64,000 nucleotides of DNA from positions 238,383-302,382 of the forward strand of contig CAKOGP040000224.1 of the NCBI GenBank assembly GCA_933822405.4, read 5' to 3'. How positions within the stretch are numbered: position 1 is the stretch's first letter; the number at the start of each line of letters is the position of its first letter. The translations under genes and the position numbers were made by a program. The notes under the pieces were generated by a model. That model did no database searches, had not been told where the DNA came from, and worked only from the letters and a program-made list of their open reading frames with translations. Positions 1 through 11,992 of the stretch are shown here, piece by piece. Source of the DNA: Cylindrotheca closterium (lineage: Eukaryota > Bacillariophyta > Bacillariophyceae > Bacillariales > Bacillariaceae).

Positions 1-2664
1 TCTGCCATCTAGTAGTTGGTGCTGCGGTTGGTGTCGCCAGTGTTGCCGTTGTGCGTGTGTGTGTGTGGTGTTGCTGCCGGATTGAGTTGCATTGCTGGTG
101 CTGTTGCGGTCTGGGTTTGGTGCTGTTGCTTTCGAAAAGTTCGCTTTTGCATTGTTTGCTGTAGTTGCTGGTGCTGGTGGTGCTAGCCCAATATCATCGT
201 TGTTTGATTCCAATAGTATCTCTTGCGTCGATTGTAATGTGTTGGTCGTTCAGTGGGTACTGAAGTTGGTTCACTGGCACATCCGCAAATCCTGCGTTTC
301 CTGTTTGTTCAATTTGTTGCAAGGACCTCTCTCCATCGACCATTGCCTACCTCCATTGACCATTGCCGCTTGCACCGTGCATCATTCGTTCATTCATTGC
401 ATGATAGGATCCAATTGCCTCAGTTTGGTTTCATTGGATCTTGGGTCATCTACTGGATCTTCGTGAGCCACTGAGATTTTTCCTAGTTGAACAGTGCTTG
501 AATTCCATGGCACTTTGCTGGCTGCTTATATCGATTGAAGGCATATCGCAAGTCAATCTCTTCCGCTTGACTGTCGATTGCGTCCGCCCATTACAGAAGC
601 TCCAGCAGTTCCCATAGTCACTTGTGATATCTGTGTAGCTGCTGCTCCTTCAGCAGGAACGTTGCTGGATCATAGTAGTGATGCTACTTCTTCTCGTAAT
701 TCAGGCGGTTGCGTTTTCATAGTCCGTCTTGTTTGTCTTGTCAGCAATCATGACTTGTTCGGTATGCTCTTCTTTCATTTGACATATGTTCCTTCTGTTG
801 GTCGATCATTATTTGTAGCTCACCCAGAGTGAAGTAGTAGTAACTTGGGTGGTACCAGGGCTTGTCCCCATTGCTCAGGGTGATCTCTTCTTGGTCTTGG
901 TACCTGGTCTTTTTCCTCCTCTGTTTTGGCTCCTGTTGCTCCTGTCATCGTTGTGCAGATTCAGTGCATATGTTGATTTTTGCGGCAATTGCATATTGCG
1001 GTTAATACTGTTCATGTTGCCATTCATATTGCTCATCCAGTTGTTCATATCGTGTTCATGCTGTTGTTGTTCAGTTGTAGGAATAAGGCGGTAACCTTGG
1101 TCTTTAGTTTCATTGCATAGTTTCATTGCGACTGAATGGACTTTTCTCGCCTCTGAATGGGTTTCTCTCCCCTCATGTTTGTCGTGTGCTGCGTATGATT
1201 TCTTCAGCAGCCATACGTTCAAATATGGACCAGTTCATTGTAGTCTTTTCGCTAACATAGCATAGCTCTTTGATGTAAGCGATTCTCTCGATCTACGTTG
1301 AAAATGTCACCCTTTTTCATTGATCCATTTTCTGTTGCAGCACCTGCAGTTTTCGTCTGTATTGGTGCAGCGCTTGGCGTTATTCATGACAGTTTTTGTC
1401 GGTGTTGTTCAGCACGATTCGCAACAGTTTTCATTGGTGTTGTTCAGCACGATTCGTAACAGTTTTCATTGGTGTTGTTCAGCACGATTCGTGACAGTTT
1501 ATGTAATGGACGCAAAGAACCAAAAGGCTACACATGTTACAAGTCAACCTGATTCATACTCCTGTAGTAGCATTGCTAACAATGTAATCACTCGTTACTT
1601 TGTATGCAATACGAATATAGCTATATTTCCAACAGCACAGCATGTCAAATTGATTCATGCTGATGTACCATCACTTTGTGAACACATCTACTAGGAGTAA
1701 TAACTGGTTGCCAGTATATATATTTATTGTTTTTGGCTAGCCCCCACCATATCAGCCATCGGCCACTGTACCTGTATAAAGCCTTCTCCATCTACAGTAG
1801 ATTGTGATATTTATCTGCGGTTTTTCCACCCCATGTGTTGGCTGTTCGTGTGAATAAACTTGGTGGCTCTGACTGCGAATCGAATGCGTTGGGGCGATCT
1901 GTGATTTACTTTGTATCTACAAGTTTTAAAATATTGTGAAACCATCGGGAAGTCTCATACATAGATGAGGCCGATGAGGAACGACGGGTTTTATTTCCAT
2001 GCAAGCCATGATTGACTACACCCCATGATGGGCGCTTATTGTGTGTGCGATATACATATTGCAGGAATACACAAAGAGAGATTCGATTCCAGTGAAAGCA
2101 GACCGGAGATACTATACTTCTTTTCGTTTGTACTCCAGTCAAAATAATCACTTAAACTATTTGCATTGAGTTTCATAGTTTCTACCGTATACAACAAATC
2201 TAGCCAGCGTCCAGTCCTACTAATACTCAGTGATGATACCACCGACATTGGCGACAAATCCAATCCAGTTGCCAAATAGCTCTCGGTGTCCCCAAGCTCT
2301 TTGCAGCCGAAGTGAAAAATGGAAGTTGCACTTAAATGGTGGATGGAAGAGAGTCCATTCACAGATCATACTGATTCAAAGATGTAGTTCTACAGTACCA
2401 CCGAGTCCCTTTCATTTTCATATGAAAGGGTGGCGGTTCCGTTGCGAGTGGAGAGGATTGTTCTACCTTGCGGGGCGGGCGGGCGGGGGGGGGGGGCTAC
2501 TCCTCCATTCCTGATGAGCTTCGTCATATCTGAAAAGAGCCGTCCCCTCCATACTTTGAATTGTTGACCTAGATGTAAATATACATATATACACCATCAT
2601 ACTGCAATGAGCTTGCTTTGGTACACCTTGTACCGTCATACATACACCTCCTCATCAAACAAGA
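1..2664. other. No secure gene; low-complexity, possibly decayed coding DNA
   Basis: No reading frame here has a convincing start, composition or family match. The first 1.2 kb is rich in TGTTG/TGCTG on the plus strand, so the minus strand reads Gln/Asn/Thr-rich. At 875-1222 the minus strand is open for 115 codons and reads Gln/Asn/Met-rich, but it lacks an ATG start and a recognisable domain. A 35-base tandem repeat sits at 1401-1500 and a G-rich run (12 consecutive G) at 2485-2496. A decayed gene or retroelement gag remnant is possible but not shown. Confidence 0.5.
1401..1500. repeat. 35-bp tandem repeat, about three copies
   Basis: Copies begin at 1401, 1436 and 1471, each opening GGTGTTGTTCAGCACGATTC, with only one or two substitutions between copies (the base pair after GATTCG varies). 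The third copy ends near 1500. The period of 35 is not a multiple of three, so this is unlikely to be a coding repeat. Confidence 0.9.
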
Positions 2665-3144
2665 TTAGGTACAACATAACATCACCTCATGTGCAAATGC
2701 GAGGCACCCAAAAAATTTCTCTCTGGGCTCTTCAGGCCTCGGCACATTCCCGACCCCCAAACCAATATGTAACAAATGGTCTTGGATGCCTTGGCAAAGG
2801 AACGAGTTTTCCTGCGAAAAGAGAATGGTGTTGCCCTTGTGCAACGACAGCAGGGTATTGGGATCAATAATCTTGGAACCGCAGGAAGGATCGATTGCAT
2901 TTAAAGATTCCTTCAAGCAGCCCATGAAAACATCCAGCGGGTTCTGGCCCTCGCTTGGCGAGGTTGAGTTGCATTTCAGCTCGTGGTTGAACAGGCCAGC
3001 AAGGGAGTGAAAGCAAGATGACCCCGAATAATCATGGTCTAGAGTCATGATTGATGGAAGATAGGTTATTTGCTTTTGGGTAAAACCCAAGATCAAGACA
3101 AAAAGGAGAATCATAATTCCTTTCAGATTTCTTGGCTTCATCAT
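2665..3144 (-). CDS. Small secreted Cys-rich protein, unrecognised
   Basis: A 159-residue reading frame starting at a double Met (MMKPRNLKG). The N-terminus is basic and followed by a hydrophobic stretch (MILLFVLILGF), which reads as a signal peptide or anchor. The rest contains about eight Cys spread over 120 residues (SSCFHS, LKCN, GCLKE, PSCGS, FLCQG, FFGCL, LCC), consistent with an extracellular disulphide-bonded protein. I do not recognise a family. The open frame continues upstream of the double Met only to a GTG, so the ATG at 3144 is preferred. It could be an unspliced part of a longer gene. Confidence 0.45.
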   Translation of the reverse strand: MMKPRNLKGIMILLFVLILGFTQKQITYLPSIMTLDHDYSGSSCFHSLAGLFNHELKCNSTSPSEGQNPLDVFMGCLKESLNAIDPSCGSKIIDPNTLLSLHKGNTILFSQENSFLCQGIQDHLLHIGLGVGNVPRPEEPREKFFGCLAFAHEVMLCCT

Positions 3145-3470
3145 TATTCTAGCTTGATGCAGGCTGGTACAGGTGCCGTGCACAAGAGGAGACAGACAGC
3201 AAGTGTTGCAGTGGTACCGTACAAGTAATATATTTGATATTGAGTGCGATCGATGATGTTAGTTGACCACAATCTCCGCACGCCGCACGGCGCGATCGCA
3301 TAAGCGCAGCAATGACAATAACAGGGGCTGAAGTAGTTTCAATAAGAAAAACTTCAACTGCAAACAAAATATAAACGTATCCAATCAATGACGATAGATC
3401 ATATTCAATAGATATAGATACTCCACTTTTGTCAAAGTCTAAGAGGAATACGAATTTTAGATTTTAGTAT

Positions 3471-6043
3471 CTATTCTATTGAAGACCAAAATGCGGCAAG
3501 ACACACAGCCAAAGGCATTAGAAGTGCGAGTGTGTTGGCACCAGAATCACCGCCTGGTGGTGCGGTGGTGGGTGCTGTTACCGGTGTGGTAGTAGGAGTC
3601 GTTACCGGTGCATCTGTGGGGGGTGCTACTACCGGTGCGTCGGTAGGAGTCGTTGCCGGTGCATCAGTGGGAGCTACAACCGGTGATGGGACAGAAGGAG
3701 TTGTTGCTGGTGCATCTGTGGGCGCTGGTACCGGTGGTGGGTTGGTTGGAGTTGTTACTGGTGCATCGGTAGGCGGTGTCACTGGCGGTAGCGTCGCATC
3801 CTCAATGACAATGAGTGTTCCAGACCCGACAATGGGATCGTACACCAAGGTATTGGCGAAGCGAGGAAATCGGAACACAAAGAACGCGCCTTCGGCAGGT
3901 GTTTGCTCGACTCGTGGAAAGCCTGGTGGCATGGCATCAATGACGCCATCAATTTCCACTTGGTTCGTAAGAAGGATCGGTACGCCACCACCCAAGTCAA
4001 AGATTGACCCGTCTGCTTCATCTTGCTCTGGAGCCTCCGCACTTCCTTTCACTGTCATTGCAATATCAACATAAGCAGCTGACCCAGAATCGGCACAAAT
4101 GCCAGTTTCATCTTCATCACAGAATGACCAGTTTGACAAGTTGACATTGAATTTGACGTCTATGTATATGTATGACAAAGCAATGGAAGTGACAAAATTA
4201 GAACGGCCAGTGCCAAAATTCACACATAGCAATAATACGTACCGCCTTCCGTAACATCAAAGACTTCTCCGGAAGGAGTGGTGATTGTTCCATCTTCTAG
4301 TATCTTGTAGACAATCAGCTCCATAGATCCCACTCCTACAATATCAGCAGAAAAGGTTGCCTTTCTGGACAGGACACCCAAGAAGACGCCTTGTGATTGG
4401 GAAACTTTAAAGCCTTGATTTTGAACATCGACAAAACTGAACGGAATTTCGCTACCATCTTCGGCAACCTCAAAGTAATAGTTGAGAGCAACCTCGACAG
4501 CATTTGGATCGGATTCACCCAATCCTTCATTCTTAAGCTTGAACGCAGGAGAACCGTATTCAATATCCATTCTCACCGTTGCCGATGCAACGCCACACAG
4601 AAAAATGTCCGCTGCATTGCAAGTCTGTTCGTCAGGGCACCACAGACAAGACGCTTCCGCCTCGCAATCTGGACCAAAGATCAATGTGGTACAATCGACA
4701 GCTCCGACGTTTACGTCCTCGTCAGCATCACCGTCCTCATCCTCATCATCGCAACCATCTTCGGCCTTTTTGCACTTGGAATTGCCTTCACACCATAGAC
4801 ATCCTTCAACACCGGTACAACCATCCGTAGTGGATTGATCCTTGCATGGATTTCCTCTGATTCCTTCTTCACCATCATCACATTCGTCTTCAGCGTTCTT
4901 GCATTTCAAGTTGCCTGGGCACCAACGGCAGTTGGAAGTTTCTCCCGAGGTACAATCGGCATCGGTGGTGTATTGTTTGCAGAGATTGCCAGGAGGCAAT
5001 CCCGCAGACGCGCAGGTTCCACCACGTGCTGAGGTACATACGTTGCCTTCGGCACACCAGAGACAGTCTTCCGAAGTGGAGCAGCCAGTTTCTTCCAAAC
5101 CGTTGCATGGACTGCTGCGACCTTGTCCAGGGCACTCGGCTTCATCCAAACGGCACTGGGCAGACGATCCACCACAGAAAAAGCATCCGGCATCGGAACA
5201 TCCAGTTTCGTCTCCTTTGAAAGTTTTGCACTCGCTGCTTCCGAATGCAGTGCCCGCTCCGGGAGGACATTTCGCTTCCGTTGCTCTACAGAGTCCCTTG
5301 TCTTCGCAGAAAAAGCATCCTGCGTCTTCACAGGCAGTTGCGTCACGGATGGGGTTGCATTTGATATTGTCTTCGAGTCCATTCGCAACACCATTGAATC
5401 CAGGACAGCGCTGTTCCGAGATTCGGCACTTGCTTTTGTTGGTACAGAAGAAACAGCCAGATTCTTCACAGGATCCTTGAGCCTTGATGGGATTGCAAAG
5501 TCCATTGGTGACAGAACCATCACCTACTGGTTCGTCTCCATCGGCATCCGTTTCTTCGTCTTCATCAGGAGCAGGACAACGTTCTTCTGAGACACGGCAC
5601 TTCATGGCTTCAGCACAATAGAAACAGCCGATTTCTTCGCAGAATGCTTGGTCCTGAATGGGGTTGCAAGTACCTTCATCCGAGGCATTAGGACAGCGGT
5701 CTTCTGAGACTCGACACTGTTGTTTGTCACAAAAGAAACAACCCTGTGTTTCACACGCCGTTTGGTCCTTGATGGGATTACAGGTGCCATTGCTGACAAT
5801 GGGCATTTGCTCCTCGTTGTCTTCTTCTTCTTCCGTACCTCCTCCTCCTCCTCCATTGTTACCGCCGCCGCCTCCAGGACAGTTGGATTCCGCGACTCGA
5901 CATTTGCTGGAGGAAGGACAAAAGAAACAACCTGCACTTGAACAAGATGTTTCGTCCTTGATAGGGTTACAGGTCCCGTTGTTTTGGGCCTCGGCAGTGC
6001 AAAACAGTGCTAGGAAAAGAAGGATGGTGCTTGTTCTCATCAT
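3471..6043 (-). CDS. Secreted surface protein: ten PSI-like Cys repeats, beta-rich region, Pro/Thr linker, C-terminal anchor signal
   Basis: Spliced gene: exon 1 is 6043..4243 and exon 2 is 4159..3471, with an 83-nt GT-AG intron (4242..4160, donor GTACGT, acceptor CATAG) that joins GAAGGCG to ACGTC in frame. The start at 6043 gives MMRTSTILLFLALFCTAEA, a clear signal peptide; the ATG at 6115 would add 24 residues before it. Ten Cys modules follow, built on CNPIKD-x-C-x-GCFFC-x-CR-x-CP, resembling PSI/plexin-like Cys knots. The first six are close copies and the last four are divergent (CLWC). Acidic Asp/Glu linkers separate several modules. A non-repetitive, probably beta-rich domain spans the splice site. 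Exon 2 ends with PTDAPVTTP-type repeats and a hydrophobic tail (LALLMPLAVCLAAFW), suggesting a GPI anchor or membrane tether. A cell-wall or adhesion role is inference. Confidence 0.85.
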
Positions 6044-6980
6044 GATTGTGAAATAATACGAGAAGGGAGAAGAGGAAATATATGACAAGATGTCATCGAT
6101 CTGGTATTCAACCAACAGTTGTTGGATCTTGGATCTTGGTTACGATTCAATATTTGTGTGCATCCTCGCTTTTGTTTAAAGACGATTGACTCGTGGTTAA
6201 ATATTTGTTGGTACAGTCTGTCGCTTCGTGATTGTGGCGGGATTTTACTTAGTGTTCATATTTAGTCTTGCCGTTCACATCGAGGAGTGAGTCAAACTTG
6301 GATACGGGATTCTAGTCCAAGTGGTCTATTTCAATGATCATCGTACCAGGTACATACCTACTTCTCAAAGAAGAAGAATGATACCGGTCTGTAAATTCTC
6401 CATTGATTTTTTGTTGCGTACTAGTAGTACAAAAGTACGATTCCGAGACAGAAAACTACCGTAACGTCTTTGGGTAGCTGTATCATGGACTAAAGTTCCA
6501 TGATGACACGAACGCAGCTTTCATTATTGGCATCTTCCCTTTCTCGGTCGCCAAGATTGAGAGACATCATCTCCGGTCCTGATCAAGCGCTTTTTTCAAA
6601 AGATTCGAGTACTGTATGTGGGGTAGAGAGCTCGACGAGTGCAGACAAAAGCTTCATTCCATGCTAACCTAATGGGCGCAGTCATACGGCAATGGAATTC
6701 TGCTCGTACAATCGCCTGTGTGTCTCTTTATGTAACTTGCGGGTACAGCTATCGAGGAGCATTTTAAAATGCCCTATTTTGGTCACATTTCCACATTGGA
6801 TCAATTTGGAAACAGTCAAAAGAACAGAACCAATTTTTTACATCTAATGAATAGAATGATTCAATTCACCGAAGTCATTTTTATTTGCGTATTTCGACGC
6901 AAAATGCCGGCTGGTTGAAAATCTAAACTCTCACAATTTTACAGACCAAGACTATAGAGAAACCAAAATAATTTTACAAG
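6044..6980. other. Intergenic; promoter region of two divergent genes
   Basis: This region separates the divergent surface-protein gene (minus) and the RGLE-family gene (plus), so it should hold both promoters. Stop codons are frequent on both strands and I see no gene. One ACCGGT site lies near 6385. No motif can be assigned with confidence. Confidence 0.6.
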
Positions 6981-7502
6981 ATGGTAGCTTGTACACACGC
7001 AAAACATCATCCATTTTTCAACTCCTCTTACGACAAGATCGAGTTTGATTTCGACGATCTCAAGTCTCCTACCGGTACACCACAAAAAGCCGAGAAGAAA
7101 AGTGTCCGATTCGAAAGGCACGATCGGGTCCATGAGATCCCCCACATAAATGATCTGAGCGACGAAGAGATAGATGGTGTTTGGATGCATCCTGATGACT
7201 TCAAGACTATCCGAAGAGAATGCCAGGCTGTCATTCTTATCATTGAACATGATAGCGATCTCATTGAAGGCGCTGAGCTCCGCGGGCTCGAACATCACAT
7301 GGCCAAACAAAAAAGGGAAGCCCAACAAATCCAGGAGCTCCTCTACGACACTGTTGATAGACTTCAGAAGTACGGGGACGAGTCCTCAACGGATGTATCA
7401 GACATGCTGGCATGTATGTGCCAGAAGATCTCCAAGAGACCTGAAGCATTTGCGAGGAAAATTGCAGCTGAAGACGAAGAGGAAGCAAAGAACAAGGTCT
7501 GA
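6981..7502 (+). CDS. RGLE-family protein (diatom-expanded, function unknown)
   Basis: 173 residues with an ATG in good context (AAGATGG). Residues about 40-110 follow the pattern I know from a large diatom-specific family: VRFE-x-VHEIPH-x-D-LSDEEIDGVWM at the start, then a helical D-x-IRRE stretch, ending in LRGLEHH. The C-terminus is charged and helical (KREAQQIQELLYDTVDRLQKYG, given here only as a helix of about 20 residues). No catalytic signature is visible. The function of the family is unknown; members are typically acidic, soluble and often found in multiple copies. A second member lies at 10203. Confidence 0.8.
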   Translation: MVACTHAKHHPFFNSSYDKIEFDFDDLKSPTGTPQKAEKKSVRFERHDRVHEIPHINDLSDEEIDGVWMHPDDFKTIRRECQAVILIIEHDSDLIEGAELRGLEHHMAKQKREAQQIQELLYDTVDRLQKYGDESSTDVSDMLACMCQKISKRPEAFARKIAAEDEEEAKNKV

Positions 7503-10202
7503 ACCGTGTTCCACCAGCGGTGAAAAAACATGCTACAAGCGCCTATCGGCCATCAATTTCAAGGGGGAAACAAAATCAGGCCACGCCTTGAAAGATCAGA
7601 AATTGACATTAGATGTTATCTTCCTCGAACTTCAAGAAGCCCTCCAACTCCTCACGGCTGACTGCAATATTATTTTGCATCTTCACAAATGAGCAAAATG
7701 TGTAGTATCCTGTGAACGAAGATAAAGATAGATCTCATAACTTAGAGAGGAGAGTCTCTATTGCAAGGCAACTCAAACGAGCATACCCACCAAGTAGTAG
7801 CACTTCCAAATATGTTCAACCCTGCGTGTTCTTATAGTTCCTGACTTTGGAGACGACGGTGCCACAACCCAATTTGGTTACTGATCAGCGAAAATTACAA
7901 CAGATTGGTCTCATACTTTTTACCGTAAGGTATGTCGCAAACCAGCATGGTAGTCGGTCGTCTCGTTAATGGAATTCTTAAACTGGACATTAAATAGTAT
8001 GCAATGTAGCATTTTTGTCTTACCTGTGTGGACGATCTTCTTGGAGCGGTACAGTGCTGCTAGTTGGTGGTATTTGGTATTGGAAAATGCAGTCTGATTT
8101 CACGTCGTCCAAAGGGAGTACTAGAAGAGGTCCAGCCCCGTAAGGTGCTGTCGTTCTGGTTCTGATCAGCAGCTAGTAGATGAGCTGAAACAACTACTAT
8201 GCGTAGGTTCTTACTAGTAGGCACGATGTAGACGGTGACTGTGCATGCTAGGGAGACTGAGGCAACAGCCACTGAGTAGGTGCATGATCGATCTGAGCTT
8301 GACTGAGATCGGCGACTATCATTGACCCTCGCCCAAAGCTCTACATTCATTCGAACAAAAAGTATCATAGGAAATGTGCTACCGTAGGGAGTTGGAAGTC
8401 AAATCAGTCACGTTACGGAAGAGGGTCAGGTCACGCCACAGGCCACCATAACGGTACCGGTTATTAATACCACCTGGTACAATACTCGGCACATCAGCGG
8501 AGGCATGAACTGCTTCAAATTAGACACTATGCCTTGTAAGTTGTTTCTGTTCGATCGATTGGCCGTCTTCTTCTTGGAGCGCCACCGGCGGCAGGCCCTG
8601 CTTGCACTTTTTAGTTTGGTTTCTTGACAAGAAGTGCCAGCGACACACCAAGCCGCAGCTGAAAAAAAAAGAAGTTTGCCAGTGGGGAGTACTGGATGTG
8701 GCTCAGTGCAGTAGCAGCTACCTTTTTTATATTGAAGAGGAGCTCTGTTGAGCCCGGAAATCATCGGGACTGTGAATGATCTTCCTTGTGATTGGAGCTG
8801 GTTCCTGTTTTAGCATCTCAATGAGAAAGCAGGTTTCTTGTCGAGAGGCGTAATACCGGTGTATGCATGATTCCAATGGATACTGGTACCGGTACTTGTA
8901 ACCTATGTGTTTCGCATTTTTTTTTAAAATCTCCAAAGGGAGTACTACTGGAACAAGGTTCAGTGCAGAAACACTCTTGTTTAAGTTCCTTTTATTAGAA
9001 TACCCGAAAAAAATTATTATAAAGCCTCTGTTTGATCTGTGAATGTTGTCAGTGACTTAATGTTTTCGCACGTGGTAGTGCCAACAATTTAATCAATGTC
9101 AGAAACGCTTGCCAATTGGAAAATTGAGCAACAAATCGGTCAAGCAACGTTGAACTTTTGGGCACAGTACCTGGTACCAGGTACCAGCTACAATATCTCT
9201 CTGAGTTGTCATAGTGCGAACACCTAATTCCGGAACCACGTAATGGAATCTAAAAATGATCTACGATCTGAAATTGAGCATGAAAGCTGTACTGTCGGTA
9301 CGGTATTGGTACGTTGATGGTACGGTGTTGGGACACGTAGTTGAAGAAATCTCGCGAGTGAATGGAGGAACACACGCAAGTGTCAAAAGTCCGGTACGGT
9401 ACTCAAATTCGAACAATACTGGTCTTATTTTTTGTCGTTCACTTAGTGATTTTCTCCTCAAGAAATCTCACGAGTAAATGAATGGACATTTGAAGTGTTT
9501 CGTCAAACAGCTTGTCTATTCCTGTGTCATTTATCTGTTTTATTATGCCATTTCATTAAATGTTTTCCACGAGATGCCCAAGGAGCAGATATATCAATGT
9601 CTCTCGAGATATCAAGCTATGCGGTTTTTTCTACTAGGATTTTGATTCTAATTTTTAACAAATGGTAAAGTATCGGAGAACCCTACAGTAAATTCTAGTT
9701 CTCGATGTACCGGTATTGGGAGTTGCGTCATTATGCGAAAAAAGGCGGAGCTACCGTACGTGGCATCAGAAATCTGTACAGCGACGACAGTTGAAGCTCA
9801 CGACCACCAGTATGCCTGGTACCAACTATTCAGGTAGGTAGACACTTAACAACCCCCTCCGGTACATTCTCGCAACCAACCATTTTCGGAAATAGCGCTT
9901 TTGTTTAAGAAGATACAATTCTGTTGGTATCTCTAAATGAATCCGAAAATGCACTAATTACCAAACACCCAGAAGCTCTCTTCAGCAAACACGAGGGCTT
10001 AGGAGAGGGCTTAGGTTTGTAGCGCTCTCTAAGTAAAATCTTCGATAACAGTATTCTTCCGAAAAATGCGAAAGCTGCATACCGCAACGGGATTCTAGAT
10101 TCGGTTGCGGTTCCAGCGAGGAGGGGCTTGAACATGTCTCAAACTTCGCACACAAAAAGTTGTGCAGCTCGATTGTACCGCACAATTTTAATAAAACAAA
10201 CA
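7503..10202. other. 2.7 kb without a supported gene; palindrome-rich
   Basis: Open frames of 70-110 codons occur on the minus strand (8060-8368, 8426-8764) but lack signal peptides, domains or coding-like composition. The stretch is rich in GTAC and ACCGGT palindromes (near 8450, 8885, 9170, 9290-9330, 9711). It also contains a direct repeat at 9344-9364 and 9460-9480. The segments GGGAGTACT recur near 8113, 8686 and 8938, hinting at old dispersed repeats. Confidence 0.55.
9344..9480. repeat. Direct repeat of 21 bp, 116 bp apart
   Basis: AAGAAATCTCGCGAGTGAAT at 9344 and AAGAAATCTCACGAGTAAAT at 9460 agree at 19 of 21 positions. The first copy contains the palindrome CTCGCGAG. It could be a tandem-duplication trace or flank a small degenerate insertion. 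Confidence 0.7.
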
Positions 10203-11081
10203 ATGGCTCCTCTCATGCGTGAAGAACAACAACAAGAATCACAACAACCGCAAGAGCAGCTAGCCAGCGATCGCTTCTCCAATTGTAGTAATGATTCCGA
10301 TAGCTCTCCCTCTTCGTCTCATCGAAGAGTGCGCATTCGCTTCAATCATACGCCACAAGTGGAAACCATTGAAAGCAAGGACGACTTTACTCCTTCCGAA
10401 TTGAGTGCCTCTTGGTACTCTGGTGAAGAGAAGCGTGCCATGTACGAAGACTACGAGAAGATTGTCATGCGCATGGAAGCTGGCAGAAGACCCAAGAAGA
10501 ACACCACTTACCGCGGACTCGAGAACTTTTCCGAGACCAACTCGGCCCAATTGGATGAGATTGTTCATGCTTGCATTGATGCAGTCATGGATGACCAAGA
10601 TCGTCAATGGGCTGAGAATGGTAACGAGGCTGACTGGGATTCCTTCCGCGAAGTGTCGCTTCAGGTTTCTCTTCAGTCTGCGTCTCTTGCGTACAAGATG
10701 GCCGAGTACGATGAACGTGAAGCCCGCAAGGCTTACATTGCCATGGCCAAGGAAGAATTTGAACGCCAACAAGGAAAGGAGGTCCAACAAGATGATGCCT
10801 CTGTCGGCACTGAAGTCACTGAGGTTACTACCTCTACCATGGCTCAAGATGTCAAGAGCAACCACCACAAGATTGTTTCTCCACTAAAACTTGGAGGACG
10901 CAGCAAAAAGTCGTCCAAGGCAACCAACAAGAATGGCAAGAACCGACCACCCAAGGCTCGCAGTTCCGGAAGTCGCAAGACTTTGGGAGACGCCCTTGAG
11001 AATCTGAACAAGAAGAAGGCTGTCTACAATGATAAATTGAGAGATCGCGAATTCCAACCCAAAGTCTTGAGAGTGAGATAA
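10203..11081 (+). CDS. RGLE-family protein with basic C-terminal tail
   Basis: 292 residues if started at the ATG in CAAACAATGGC at 10203; an in-frame ATG at 10134 would add 23 residues but looks like 5' leader. A Gln-rich and Ser-rich N-terminus precedes the family core at about residues 40-115: VRIRFNHTPQVETI, DDFTPSELSASWYSGEE, a helical region, then TTYRGLENF. A second helical region with alternating acidic and basic residues follows (DSFREVSLQVSLQSASLAYK). The last 70 residues are Lys/Arg-rich (SPLKLGGRSKKSSKA; NKKKAVYNDKLRDREFQPK) and could bind nucleic acid or be phosphorylated. It is divergent from the member at 6981 and is not a recent duplicate. Function unknown. Confidence 0.85.
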   Translation: MAPLMREEQQQESQQPQEQLASDRFSNCSNDSDSSPSSSHRRVRIRFNHTPQVETIESKDDFTPSELSASWYSGEEKRAMYEDYEKIVMRMEAGRRPKKNTTYRGLENFSETNSAQLDEIVHACIDAVMDDQDRQWAENGNEADWDSFREVSLQVSLQSASLAYKMAEYDEREARKAYIAMAKEEFERQQGKEVQQDDASVGTEVTEVTTSTMAQDVKSNHHKIVSPLKLGGRSKKSSKATNKNGKNRPPKARSSGSRKTLGDALENLNKKKAVYNDKLRDREFQPKVLRVR

Positions 11082-11992
11082 ATGAAAACTACCACCAGTA
11101 TCACTATCTGATCTCGAACACAGGTCGAAAAATTTCAAAATGTGCCCGGATATCGTGACCGGCCGAGCTTTGAATCGAAATGCAAATCCTTTTCACAAGA
11201 ACAGGGAAACCGAAACTGAAACGCGAGTCGGATTTTGCCGACTCTGGAACCAAGAGCAAGAGCAGTCTTAGAGGCTAGCCCTTCTGGTTCATAGATTTCA
11301 ACTTTTGATTTACTCAAAATGCTACCACTATTGTAAATAAATAATGTTCAATACAGCCACCCACGGAAATCTTTTTATTTTAAATATCGGAAGATTGAGT
11401 GAGTCAGTCATTCTATCAATGTGTACCGGTACACGTGTACCAGTACGTATACACATCACATTGTCTTGGCGACAGTGATACCCTCATTCATTCAATCTCG
11501 ATAAAAATTTCCGCTCTAGGAAACAAATTCAAAATACCACGATAAGACACCAACAAAAAGCAAATAGGATAATAACCTAATGCCATGTTTCCTTATTCCA
11601 CACACGAACAGTCGCGTTTTCAGTCAGTCGCGTTTTCTCAGTCTTGCAAATCATCAGGGGGTGGCAAGGCAATACCGGTACCTCTCCCCAAAATGAGGAC
11701 AAAGATCTGCCACCTTATTTTGCATTCGCTCGTCCGCCGTCCTTCGTTGGCAATTTTCAATTTGAGACTCTTTCGCTCTTGTGCATCCGTCATCATGCGT
11801 GGTATCTTTTGAATGGCCCACGACACCACGACAGAGGCGAACTCAACTTCCCGAACTCATTGGCCTTTGTGCAATGACATCTTTGCCCTGTTTATCCTAC
11901 CGGCTAGCTAGTAGACATACAAAAAACTTGAACATCCAAAACATAAAATCTTATTTCCTTCTGAACAGTAACAACAAAAAGCAACACCAATA
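11082..11992. other. Intergenic, includes a perfect 14-bp palindrome
   Basis: No gene seen. Minus- and plus-strand open frames of 60-80 codons overlap each other without distinguishing features. The palindrome at 11428-11441 lies about 550 bp upstream of the FVIIRDD gene that follows. Confidence 0.6.
11428..11441. promoter_or_regulatory. Palindrome GGTACACGTGTACC with a CACGTG core
   Basis: A perfect 14-bp inverted repeat directly following TACC, so that an ACCGGT palindrome overlaps it on the left. CACGTG is the core known for bHLH and bZIP factors in many eukaryotes. It lies upstream of the FVIIRDD gene at 11993; a closely related element lies upstream of the paralogue that starts at 33189. 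Regulatory function is inference. Confidence 0.4.

Noticed and set aside
1320..1694. 124-codon plus-strand frame over the 35-bp repeat
   Set aside because: Starts at a non-ATG codon, and a 35-base repeat cannot encode a peptide repeat in one frame; no domain seen.
3532..4074. 180-codon plus-strand frame with Gly/Val/Ala repeats
   Set aside because: Reverse-complement shadow of the Pro/Thr repeats in exon 2 of the surface protein.
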